A stretch of 64,000 bases of DNA from Mrakia gelida (lineage: Eukaryota; Basidiomycota; Tremellomycetes; Cystofilobasidiales; Mrakiaceae), in assembly GCA_024345305.1 (NCBI GenBank), contig BRON01000007.1, positions 992,001 through 1,056,000 of the forward strand, given 5' to 3'. The notes below the pieces were generated by a model, which saw only the letters and a list, made by a program, of their open reading frames with translations, was not told where the DNA came from and did no database searches. This document shows positions 47,452-57,769 of this stretch, one piece after another; position 1 is the first letter of the stretch, and every line of letters begins with the position of its first letter. The position numbers were made by a program, and so were the translations under genes.

Positions 47452-47774
47452 GTGCTATGAATGAGGGTGATGTTTGAATGATGAGGGGGGAGGGAGGGGA
47501 AAGACGCGTCGAGAGAGAGAGAGAGAGCTTGGCCTCTCTTCTCCTTGCTCGCCTTGGGGTGGGGTGGGGGGGGGGGGGGGGGGCCAGCAAAAGTGCTCCT
47601 CTCCGGAGAAACTTGAGATATGTCGTGCTCTAACTCTTTGGAGCGTTTTGCAGCAGCAAGACTTCGCCGACCTCGCTCCTCTCTCTCTCGCTCTCTTGCT
47701 CCTTCACGCGTCGTTCCCGTTTCGCTCGTCTTCGTTCCGAACCTCATCCAACCGTTTCCTCTATGAGTCTAAGT
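47452..47774. other. Intergenic with an 18-G run
   Basis: The space between the ADE8 and ALG14 stops. It contains GGGGTGGGGT followed by about 18 consecutive G ending near 47583, capable of forming a G-quadruplex. Two ACGCGTC palindromes lie near 47505 and 47707. No gene. Confidence 0.6.
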
Positions 47775-48949
47775 CTAAACAACAACCCCCACAAACTCGC
47801 CCCTCTTCCTCTTCCCACCCTCATCCTCCAACAACCCCTCCCACTGGACCAAGAACCGATCCACCCACCCTCGCACGATCGCTCCGCTCGCGCTCACCCT
47901 TCGCGTTCGAGCGAACGACTCGACGTAGATCACTTTGGGGGTTGGGAGACCGAGGAACTACGAACACCGAGCCAAACCAGCGGCAAGACAGGAGGTCAGC
48001 TCTGAGTCTTTTGTGAGAAACGAGTAGCGATGCGAAAGAAGGACCTCGAGGCCGGACTCACCCTCCCAAACACGACGGTCGCGACGAGACAGACGGAGGA
48101 AGCGGGACCGTTGAGGATGAGGACGTCGGCGAAGGGTTTGGTGAAGGTTAGGAAAGAGAGGAGGGTGTGGAGGAGTGTGTAGAGGGTTGAGAGGACTGAT
48201 CAACACCGACGTAAGGCAATTGCGAAGAGAGGGGAGGGAGGGAGGGAGGGAGCGAGGTGAGCTTCGACGATTCCTTCCCTTCGTACTGAACGAAACAAGT
48301 GAAGGTGACGAGGACGACTCACCAGATGAAAGCATAGGTTGACCAACTCTCCGAGCTCGGGGGATGGTTTGGAGACGGTAAGGGAGCTGTTGAGTGAACG
48401 AGACGCGAGCGGGAGGGAAGGGGAGGGAGGAAGATGGTGAGCTCGAGCTCGTTTCGACGGACGGATGGATCGAGAGCTGAACGAAAGAGGCTTGAACGCA
48501 CCTTCTCTTTGGTAGTAGAGTTGTAAGACGCGGCAAGCTTGGCCTCTAGCTCAACAGCCTTCCTCCTACTCATCTCGTCTCCTTCCGAGTAGATGTACAA
48601 CCTCGGCGTGTAGCGTTCGAGAGGAAGCGTCGAGATCAAGGCGAGGGACTCGTAGGTGTGACCGCCTGCCACGCCAGAATCAAAGCACAGAGAACATCCC
48701 ATGGTCAGCTTGATGTCTATGTCAAGACTCCTTACTCTTCTTTGCGAGAAGAGCGGAGGAGGGACGAGCGAATGAAAGGAGAGAGCTCGAAGACGAACCT
48801 GATCCCAAGAAGACTGCCAGCGAACAGGTCTCGCCTTCCTTCCGTCTCCGAGTCGCACGAGAAGGTCCATGGCTCGGTCGGATGGACCAGAGTCGATAGA
48901 GAGCTAAGGGAGGTGTTAAGATGAAGAAGAGAAGGAGGAGGGGAAGCAT
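47775..48949 (-). CDS. ALG14: ALG14, membrane subunit of UDP-GlcNAc transferase
   Basis: Five exons (48799-48949, 48502-48665, 48323-48386, 48062-48195, 47775-47957) give 231 residues, the normal size. An N-terminal membrane anchor (LPLLLLFFILTPPLALYRLW) precedes GSGGHT at 49-54. LYIYSEGDEMSRRKA, IPRARRVGQP, DVLILNGPASSVCLV and KVIYVESFART are all Alg14 family motifs; RFLVQW is near the end. Alg14 recruits Alg13 to the ER to add the second GlcNAc to the dolichol-linked oligosaccharide. One donor is GTGCGT, another GTTCGT. It is divergent from the MYND-finger gene. Confidence 0.92.
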
Positions 48950-49233
48950 CGGTGGAGCATGTTTGAGGAGAGGAAGGAAGGGAGGAGGGAGTTGAGCTCG
49001 ACGATTTCGAGAGCGATTCCGTCGGTCGTCCAGCCGACGGAGGCTGAGAGGAGAATCTCCAAACGAGACAGAGCTCCGCTTTGATCGAAGGATTTTCGAT
49101 CTCGAGCATACTGAGGAAAATTTGGCAAAGACCGAAGGCGACAACGGCGACAAATGAGCGAAAGAGGAGGCGAAGTCGAAGCTCATCGTTTCCTTCTGAC
49201 GTCCATCTTCTCCCCTTCCCTCTCTTCCCTTCT
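48950..49233. promoter_or_regulatory. Divergent promoter between ALG14 and the MYND gene
   Basis: 284 bp between the two start codons. No strong TATA box; short GA- and CT-rich blocks only. Confidence 0.45.
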
Positions 49234-50720
49234 ATGGCTTCTTCGCATCTTCCACCCGTCTCATCTGTTTCGCATCTCGCCAAACTCTTCGGAATCCGAG
49301 AGGATGAGCCTGATCGATGGATAAGGTCGTCGAAGGACGAGAAGAACATCGATGAGCTGGTTCGTCCCTTCCTTCCTCCCCTTTTGTGGCCTTCGCACCC
49401 TTCCGTCCAGCTCACGCTCCTTCCGAATTGATGACCTTCTCAGACGAGCGCCGTTTGGGGTCTTCGCAAGAATTATCCCATCCTCGTGAGTTTGGCTGCT
49501 TCTTGTAGCGTCAGAGAGTGAAGGAAAGAGCTGTCCCTCACTCGCCTCCGCCTTCCCTCCTCAGTCGGAGATGCTCAGCATCTACCTCCCTTCGCTCCTC
49601 CGACTGCTCGGAGACGTCCCCAGACAGTCTCCCGTAGCAGGTATCATCCTCTCTCTACTCTGCTTCGGCAAACACCTGCCCCAGTCGAATCGAGGCCTTC
49701 ATCGATGCCCGGACGCGAGAAGACTGCCATCCCTCCTCATCGAGCGTTTCGTGAGCTTCAGGCTCGATGGCTTCGACCATCTCGTCAGTATCAGTCTTAT
49801 CTTCACTTAAGTGTAAGGGCTTATCTCTGATGCTTCTCCCGGCTTCTGATACCACACTGCTATAGGGTCCAGGTGCATCCGAAACTCTGGAAACCCGAAA
49901 CCTCGCTCAACGCGTCTGCGATCCTCTCGTCCTTCTCCGAACTCTTGTCAGATTCCTGGACAAGTTCGGTGCCTCCTCCACCTGTGACCTTCGCTTGGAT
50001 CAGTCCCTCGTCGCCCAGCTCTTCCAGGTTGGAACCCGCTTCCTCGCCACTCCGTTCCTCTCCGATTCCAACTACGACCTCCGCGTCTTCCCAGACGTCG
50101 AGGAAGGGCCGGCAGCTGCGAAGTCTCTCAAGATCAACATCGGATTCGCCCTCAATCTCTTTTCCAACGAAGGGTTCTTCGCTTCAGTGGATTTTCCTTC
50201 GCTGTCGCAGGAGGAGATGAAAGCTCTGTTCGAGTGTTACAAGGGCTCACGTGTGTTGTTGGACACAGACAGGCGGGAGTTGTTACTGGAGCGCAGCGGA
50301 ACCTCGGATGTGAAGGAGGAGTTCTGGTGCGAGGTTGGGAAGGAGGGCTGTCAGGAGGAGGAGGGAGGGATGAAGCTCTGTTCGAAGGTGAGTCGCGTCC
50401 ATCGGCTGCCTTCCCTCTCTTCCCTTCTGCTTTTGGCCTCCCCAATCTGTGCCACTCAGATACTGATCATCGTCTCGTGTTATCTCTTTTCCATTCCTAG
50501 TGCCAACTCGTTGCCTACTGCTCGAGGAGTTCGTCTCTCCCTCTTTCGCTTCTTCGTCTCGCACGCGTCGGCGGGTCTTCTGGTCTTCTCTTCGTCCCTC
50601 CTCTTCTCCCTTCCTCAACTGACTCTCTTCCTCGTCCTCCTGTACACCTTCCTTTTTTCAGAGCACCAACGAGCGGACTGGAAGAAACACAAGCTCATCT
50701 GCTTCAAACCGAACTGGTGA
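49234..50720 (+). CDS. MYND-type zinc finger protein of unknown function
   Basis: Exons seen: 49234-49359, 49444-49485, 49565-49640, 49866-50387, 50501-50528 and 50662-50720. The N-terminal part has helices such as SEMLSIYLPSLLRLLGDV, then LRTLVRFLDKFG and INIGFALNLFSNEGF. The last three exons assemble a C-terminal MYND finger: CEVGKEGC, then LCSKCQLVAYCSRKHQRADWKKHKLIC, with the C-C-C-C-C-C-H-C order intact only after splicing. At least one more exon, probably around 49685-49760 (IEAFIDARTREDC), is needed to bring 49640 and 49866 into phase. No SET motif is present. It is likely a protein-interaction adaptor; I cannot name it further. Confidence 0.7.
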
Positions 50721-51398
50721 ACGCCATTTCGACTCGAGGACGATGGAGGGGGGTTGCTTGGTCTTCGGTCGGGTGGAAGGTGGAAGGAGTTTAGTACGAG
50801 GGCGCGAGATGTGATGGAGTGAGGTGATGGATGCTCAGCTCGGCAGCGAGTGAAGGGAAAGAGAGAGAGAGAGAGAGAGGAGAGAAGAGGATCGAGCGAG
50901 AGCGAGAGAAAGCGAGGAGACGACGAACCCACGACTCAACGAACAGATTCCAGCAATCCAGACCTTCTTCGCTCTTCTCGCTTCAGCAGACTCATAGCTC
51001 GCCCAATCCTGTACAAAAAATAAGCAATCTCTCAAAATCAGTCGCGTCCCGTTCAGCGGATCAAAAAAACACGTGTTCCTCCTTTCAGCATCGAACTCAT
51101 TTCGACGAAGCTCGCCAGCTCTTCTGCTCCCTTCCCTCCTTGCCTCGCCTCCCCTCGTCCTCTCAGCCATCGCATCTTTCAGCCCAACCAAACTTGGCCC
51201 AAACTCAGCGCACCTACCCCGTCTCTCATGTTTCCTCCACGCTCTTCACACGTTTTCACCTAGGCAAGTCGTGCCTTGACTCGTGCCTGGCCCCTCGATC
51301 AACCCTCCCTTCCTCGTTGCTCGGCCCTTGCTCTCTTTCCCTCCCAACCCCACCCTCCCTTCGCCTAGAGAGTAAAGATCAAGAGCAAGACCAAGATC
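50721..51398. other. Intergenic, upstream of the SST2/FlbA-like gene
   Basis: About 680 bp, beginning with GA repeats near 50860 and becoming CT-rich towards the ATG at 51399. Probably promoter and 5' UTR; no gene is supported. Confidence 0.45.
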
Positions 51399-54300
51399 AT
51401 GGCCAACTTCCCCAAAGCTTCTACGGATCCTACGACGCTGCCTACGACGACGGGTGGGAGGTTGTTCATACGAGTGAGTTTCGTGAGCTTGCGAAGGGAG
51501 GCGAGGGGAGGAAGAGAAGCGCTGAGGGTGGGAGGAGGAGCAGCCGTGCTGGGAAGGGAGTGGGGAGGAGATGGTAGAGTTGAGCTGAGAGGGTGGGTAG
51601 GGTGAAGATTTGCACGAGAGAAGGAGAGAGGGAACTAGGGCGAGAGGGAGGCACACGAGCGAGCGAGGAGATCATCTTGCTCGCCACCTCCCTCTCTTCA
51701 CCTTCTTCCCAAGGATGAGCTCGAGCCTCCTCCTCTCCTTCTTCCTCAGCAGCTCTCGGACCTCTTCTTTTGTATAGAAATCGAAGCTGACCTTCCTCGC
51801 TTCCCTCTCCCTTCATCGTCGATCTCCTCTCCTCGCTCGTCGCCGTCGTTGTCGTCCTGATCAGCACATCCACGATCTCTACTCGACCCTCATCGTCTCC
51901 CTCACCCTCAAGACCAACAGGCAGTTCTTCAAGATGTACCCTAACTCCTTCACTTCGTACGTTTCTTCCCCTCCCTGTCCTCACTCTCCCTTCTCTCTCA
52001 GAAGCCAAACCTGTCGGACGAACGAAAGCTGACCTCGCTCGTTGCTCGTTGCTCTCTCCCAGAGACGAAGGGATCGCCAACATCAGCTCGCTCAAGTTCT
52101 CCCAGTCTACCAGATCAATCGATCCTAACGAGAGATCCAGAGTCAAGACGGTCACTACGACCACGAGCTTCTCGATGAACAAGGACGCTGCAAAGGGGAT
52201 CCTCAGTCAGATGCTCGAGGCGAAGTTGTTCGTGAGTTTGGTTTGGTTTGCTCTCTCGCTCGCTCGCTCGTGGCTCTTTTCGCTTCAAAGCTGACGAGAC
52301 CTCGTCTTTTCCTTCTTGGCTTGGGATGCATGCAGGAGAACGCAGCGGACATGTCCATCTCTGTCTTCAAGGATCGATCGATCTGGGTTTTGACGCCCAA
52401 GGGTCTCGACGTGTTCGTTCTTCTTACCTCTCTCGCTTCTCCCTCTCTCTCGTTTCCACCGACCTTCGTTCCTCAAGGCTGACACCCTCCCCCTTTGATC
52501 TCACAGCCTCACTCGCTTCATCAAGTCCAACAACATCCACGCTCCTCATCTCGTCGCTCTCTGCGCGGTATCGCCGTTCGCGTCGTATCTTGTCCTCTAC
52601 CTCCCTCGACGATCGCTCGACGACTCTCTCGACTTCACTCATCGTTCCATGATCGAGGATGGTGAGCTCGTTCCCTTTTCTGATGCCATGACGGAACGAC
52701 GGAACAAACGAACGCTGACCTCGTTCTCTTGCAGTCTTCCGTCGCTTCGCCGGACTCACTCCTCCCGCCTCCTTCGTCTCCGCGAGCCAAACCTCCCTCA
52801 CCAACGTCACCGCCCTCCCCGTCGCTCGCAAGTTCCGAGGTGCTCGAGCTCTCACTCTCGCTCAGAAGGGTCACGCTCAAGCTCAAGCCCAACAGCAGCA
52901 GCAGCAGCAACAGCACAACGCCGCTCGACGATCCAGCATCTCCTCGGAGATCTCGATCAGGTTGAATCTCGAGGACGAGTTCGGAGACATCGAGTACGTT
53001 TCTCCTCCTGGAGTGACGTTGAGGAGGCACGCTCAGACGGGGTCGGACTACTCGTTCACCAGCATGAGCGCGGTGGATTGGTTGGAGGACTTCACGAGCG
53101 TTCATGGGATCGAGGAGGCGTCGACGATGTGTGCTCATTGGGTTAGGATGGGGTGGATTGCGCCGGTGGATGGAGCGTCGACGCTGAAGATTAAGGCTGG
53201 GGAGTTCATCTGTCGATTGAGGGACAAGGGGGAGCGAGATGTGAGTGTCGTTCTCTCGCTTCGTTTCGAAGTCGCGTCGCGTCTTCCTCGTTCTCTCGTC
53301 GATCGACTCTCCTTCTTCCCTTCGCTGACCTCTTTTTCCCTCCCCTCTCCCTTCTTTCCCTCTTCAGGCCGACTTCCGAGCCTCCGACAAGGTCATCTAC
53401 CGAATCACTCCCGAAGGCGCCTCCTCAGCCTGGATCAACAACCCCTCCGCCCAAACGCCTTCCTACCTCCTCCCTCGAAACTCCTTCTCCTCTCACCGCT
53501 CCTCCGTCTCCATCGACGAGATCAACCATCTCCCAACCGATCGATCTCGAACTCCTCCTCCTCATCCTCCTGGCAACTCCCACAACCCTGCCTCAGCTCC
53601 CTCCGTCACCTCCTCACCTTCCAACTCACCCTCCAAATCCTCCGCGACGGGGTCCTCAGGATCCAAGACCGCTACTCCTCCTCAGGCTCAGAGGACTCAC
53701 CAACAGCAGCAACAACAGCTCAACTCCTCGACGTCGAGCTCGCTCAAGGATTCGAACGCGGCGAAGCTGCATAGGATCTTGGAGGAGCCGGCGTTGAGAA
53801 GCTTGTTTAGGCAGCATATGAGGGAGAACTTCTGCGAGGAGAACTTAAGCTTTTGGTTGGACGTGGAGGATTTGAAGAGGAGGTATGCGAGTTCGAGTTC
53901 GGCGGGCGTTCCGGAGGGAGTGAGAGGAGGAGCGGGGATGTTGGGTCAGTTGGAGGTGAGCGACGCGTTCCTCTTCTTCGTTTTTTCGCTGTTCTCGTCG
54001 ACTCAGGCGACTCGATTGAGCTCTCAGCTGACTCTTCGATGTTTCTTGCATTCAGAAACATCAGCAAGTGAGTTTCTTGCGACTCTGACTCGTCGCGTCT
54101 CGTCATCGTCTCCAGCCTGATCGTTCCGCTGCCTTGCTTGTTTTGCCTCTCTCCAGGAACTCATGGACCTCGCTCTGATCATGTACGTCTACCTCGGACT
54201 CTCTCCCATCTATTCACATCTCGAGCTCTTCGCCATCTCATCTCGACGCTCGCTGACCTCGTCTCCCCTTGTCCCACTCCTCAGCTACACGACCTACCTC

Positions 54301-54942
54301 GCTCCCTCCTCTCCCTCGGAAATCAACGTCCACTCTACCCTCCGAAACGAAGTCATCTCCTACCTCTCCGCCGTCATGGCTTCCGAGACCGGAGGATCCT
54401 CAGCAGCTCGAACCGGTCAACTCCAGTAGCCGACGAGGGGAGCTCTCGCTCTTCATCCTCGAGGAGCAACGACGACGTCGGCGAGGGTGAACCAAGCGAC
54501 TCAGCTTCAGGTCATCGTTGGGTTGTACGAGAGGGCTCAGAGGTATATCTTCAAGGTGAGCTTGGATCTCTCCTTCCTGTTGTCGTTCGTGGAAGAACGA
54601 GACGCGTCGAATGTCGCTGACCTTCACGTCCTCCCCTCCCTCTCGTTTTTCCCAGGGAATGTCCACCGACTCGGTTCCCAAGGTTGGTATCTGTAGCATC
54701 CCAACTCTCCTTTGACCTCTCGCTGACTCTCGCTCCCATCTCCTCTCGACAGTTCTGTCAAACCGAACGAGCAGGCCAATTTTTCGTTCTTGCTCGTTCT
54801 TTATTCTTACACCAACCTTCTCGTTTGATACAATCCTTCCTTCGGGTTCATCCTTGTTCCGAAGGTCGTTCTCGAGTCTCAACACCAGATGTAAACGGAA
54901 AGAAGAAGGGAGAAGGGAGAAAGTGCAGAGACGCGGGAAGGT
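51399..54942 (+). CDS. SST2/FlbA-type regulator of G-protein signalling (DEP + RGS)
   Basis: Exons 51399-51473, 51865-51956, 52063-52231, 52336-52412, 52507-52661, 52735-53240, 53368-53955, 54056-54067 (12 nt), 54157-54182, 54285 onwards, then exons ending near 54555 and 54690, and a last one to 54942. Two DEP-like regions appear: IHDLYSTLIVSLTL, LKFSQSTRSIDP, TTTTSFSMNKDAAK, ENAADMSISVFKDRSIW, and later YSFTSMSAVDWLEDFTSV. The RGS domain runs from LHRILEEPALRSLFRQHM, FCEENLSFWLDVEDLKRRY to LQVIVGLYERAQRYIF and MSTDSVPKF. This family switches off the pheromone or growth G-alpha. Exon 10 reaches an in-frame TAG at 54427 in a Ser-rich insert between the two RGS halves; a neighbouring frame is open across it, so two compensating single-base errors or an unseen intron are likely. 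The final exon after VPK is uncertain. Confidence 0.8.
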
Positions 54943-54979
54943 AACCTGACGCCGAGCCCCCAAAAAGGCGAAACCCGTT

Positions 54980-55020
54980 CCGTTTGACCTGGGACTTGAA
55001 CCCAGAATCTTGTTTCGAAA
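54980..55020 (-). repeat. tRNA-derived fragment (T-arm side)
   Basis: The minus strand reads CTGGGTTCAAGTCCCAG, a complete T stem and loop, preceded by a degraded anticodon stem and followed by GTCAAACGG. The same T arm, one base different, occurs in the full tRNA-like sequence at 55139-55210. Confidence 0.5.
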
Positions 55021-55138
55021 CTTGAGAAGCGGATTGACTCCGGAAAATTGAGGCGGGCGAGAAGAGAAAAGGTCGAGACGTCGTCGCATCAGTGGGCAAA
55101 AAGGGTACGTCCCCGTAAGAACGGGGCAAAAACCATTA

Positions 55139-55210
55139 GACCGACCTGGGACTCGAACCCAGAATCTCCTGTTTCGTAGACAGGCGCCCTAACCATTGGG
55201 CCAGATGGCC
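55139..55210 (-). tRNA. tRNA-Arg(ACG)-like sequence, acceptor stem partly unpaired
   Basis: 72 nt fold as 7-2-4-8-4-1-5-7-5-5-5-7-5-7: D stem GCCC/GGGC, anticodon stem CCTGT/ACAGG with loop CTACGAA (anticodon ACG, Arg), and T stem CTGGG/CCCAG with loop TTCGAGT. A and B boxes are good. The 5' acceptor GGCCATC pairs with the 3' GTCGGTC at five of seven positions; positions 5-68 and 6-67 are mismatched (GATGGTC would pair fully, with one G-U pair). So it may be a decayed gene or the head of a tRNA-derived element rather than a working tRNA. No intron. Confidence 0.6.
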
Positions 55211-55382
55211 TTAAAGAGGACTTGTTGACACCATGATCGCGGCAGAGTACAAGTAAGGAGCTGGAGAGTTGAAGCTGGCGCAGGTCGGGGTTGGCGTTGA
55301 GAGAAAGGATTGCTGCCAGAAGCTGAAGCTGTACGATTAAGTGTGTGGTTGGATCGAAGTGGGAAGTGGAAAGCAAAATGTC

Positions 55383-55404
55383 TTGACCATTGGACCAACC
55401 GGCC
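55383..55404 (-). repeat. tRNA-derived fragment (acceptor and D-arm side)
   Basis: The minus strand reads GGCCGGTTGGTCCAATGGTC, very like the first 20 bases of the tRNA-like sequence at 55210, but it then diverges and no anticodon or T arm follows. Confidence 0.4.
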
Positions 55405-55747
55405 TAACAGGAATGTTGTTGACGACGACTCGGCGAAGCTGTACAGTACCGGTTCGTCTGGGGGAAGCTCGAAACGAGGGAGGCAGCTCGAAACCAGGGA
55501 GGCCGGGGGCATCGAAGCTCTCGAATCCCTCAACCGTCACGTCACCTCCTCCCTTCCCCAAATGGTTTTCCCGAGCTAGACCACCTTTCCCACATCAGAG
55601 CGTGCCCTCGACTCTACCCCCCTTTCCTCAGCTTCAGTATCCCAGAGTGATCAACCACTCAACTTGTACGACTCGACGAAGGAGTTGGTTGCATCCCGTT
55701 GAGCTGGCAGCCTTGGTCGTTTGTTTCTAGGTGAGTCTCTGCAAACG

Positions 55748-56100
55748 TTAGCTGGTCGCATAGGCTCTGGCGTCGTCTTGGCCATAGACATCTTCGTGGA
55801 AGTAGTTCGGGTGTACGGAAGCTTGGTGTAGAAGAACGGAACGTGCTGTTCCGATCGGAGGGAAGGAGAGAAGGAGCGTTCCCAAGTCTTCCTTCCTGCG
55901 ATGCCTCGAGAAGGCTTCCATTGCTTGGTCGGGGACGACATGCTGGCGGGGTTGTCGGGAGTGTGCTCGGAAGATTTCCTCGCCTTTTCTCAGGAAGTGC
56001 ACTCGCGCAACGCCGTCGAAGTGGAGATCTAGCTCGCAGAGAAGGAATCGAAGAGCTGACCTTCCTTCGTTCTTCTCGTGCCTTTCGTAGATCTGGATCG
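55748..56100 (-). CDS. Hypothetical protein, last exon only
   Basis: The minus strand shows an open, protein-like frame after a plausible acceptor (CTGAG at 56101). It begins IQIYERHEKNEGRSALRFLL, then ELDLHFDGVARVHFLRKG and DLGTLLLSFPPIGTARSV, and ends at TAA after DDARAYATS. It reads like a globular domain of about 115 residues, but I do not recognise it. Its upstream exons should lie between 56.1 and 57.3 kb on the minus strand; I could not join them. Confidence 0.45.
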
Positions 56101-57769
56101 CTCAGATCAGGATCGCGGTCGTATTTGGGGACATAAGGTACGTCTGTACGATCTTGCTGGGGTGGATTGAGCCTCGGGGAGCCGACTGTGGTGTGAGGAG
56201 GAAGGCAGGAAGGAACGAGGATGCGACCGCTCGAGAACTCGTGCGCTCGAGTTCCATCGCTCCTCAAAGGACCTACATCGTTGCAATCTTGGGACCTGGA
56301 ATGTACTATGTGATGGTAGTGATTGCGTTCTGCAAGGTAGAACTGCTCACAGAACCCTCTTTCGGGACGAACGAGCTGCCGCTTGACTTGCGAGTCAAAC
56401 GAACGAGCTCTCCTCCCCCTGCCCACCCGCTCACCCCTCTCCTCCGACCTCTACCACCCAAGAAGAGTTCACAACTGACTTTTTGAACCCTTTCTTCCTC
56501 CCCTCCTCTCTGATCACTCTGCCTCAGGAAAACCTCTCCTCGGACGCTTGATCTCCCGAGCGAGACACGACGCGTCGATCAAGTTTGCTCTACCACCTCC
56601 CTCTCTCTGAGGATGCGTGCCTACCACCGACCTGGAAGATCGTTTCCTCGTGAGTCCTATATCAGTCTTCTTCCTCAACCTCTTTCGGTTCGTTCGCTGA
56701 AGGAGGGGGAGCGAGGAGGGAGGTGAGTTGAGCTCGATGCTGACCTTCATTCATTCGTTTCGTTTCGTTTCGTTCCGCTCCCCAGTTTTTGGACCCGTTG
56801 GGAGGAAGGGAACGGTAGACACTCATCGCTTGCATGATAGGTGAGTCCGTTCTCGGTTGCTCTCAGCCGTTCTTGGCTCTGATGGAAGACGCGTCGTATC
56901 TGGTGAAGCGAGATCGAAACGAAACGCTGACGAGCCACCGCTAGTTTATCTCTCACTTCGAATCCTTGATCTAGACTAGGACCTTCTTCGGTGAGTATCC
57001 AAACCTCCACTTCTTCACCTCTCTCTCTCGCTCCTGCCTCTTTTTCGTTCTCTCCCTCATCCACCCAAGCTCACGCGTCCTCCCTCCCCTCCCTTCTTCT
57101 TTCCTCCGCCCTTTCAGCCTCTTGGCCGCCCAGCTGTCCATCCATCGCCTCGGAACTCGGAGCCTTGGGCATTAATCTCGCTCTTATCATCGGTGAGTTC
57201 CTTCTCAGACTCTTCGAGTAACGAGGAGGGAGGGTGAGGAGTCAAGTTGGGTTTCGTTCATTCACGTTCGTGCGCTGACTCGTCTCTTCTTTCCCTCTGT
57301 TCTTCCTTCGCTCAGACCTCAGCAGCAGCAGTTTCAACAACCCGATCCCATCAAAAGCCACCTCAGCTTGCTCCTCTCACTCAAGACACACTCCGCTCCT
57401 TCTACAGCTACTACCCTTCGCGACCCTGTCCCTCCTCGGCTCCCTTAACCGAACCACCTCTCCCTCTCCTCTCCTCACCTCCTCCTCGTCTTTCTCTCTC
57501 CCTCTCCTTTTCTTTCTCTTCTCGTCTTTCTCGTCGCCCGAACGCTGACCGTCTCTTCTTGAACCAGTCAAACTTCCCGACCTCTCTTTCGGCTCACGCT
57601 TCGTTCGGTTCGGGGAGGGAGACTCAAGTCGAGACGACGCGACTGTTTTGTTTCCTTCGACTGGATGTGATGAGCTGAGGTCACTGGAGATCAGATCATC
57701 AAAAGATTCACGTTCTCGAATCCAGCACTGGACGGCTCTCTCACAAACGAGGAGCAATGCGACACAAGA
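56101..57769. other. Unresolved stretch with splice-like signals
   Basis: Several GTGAGT donors and CAG acceptors occur on the plus strand (for instance around 56653, 56787, 57117, 57193, 57315), and possible upstream exons of the minus-strand hypothetical. No combination gave a recognisable protein. GACGCGTC palindromes occur near 56569 and 56889. Confidence 0.35.

Noticed and set aside
55659..56426. 255-codon open frame on the minus strand
   Set aside because: Arg/Ser/Pro-rich and without motifs; the shorter frame ending at 55748 in the same place reads far more like a real protein.
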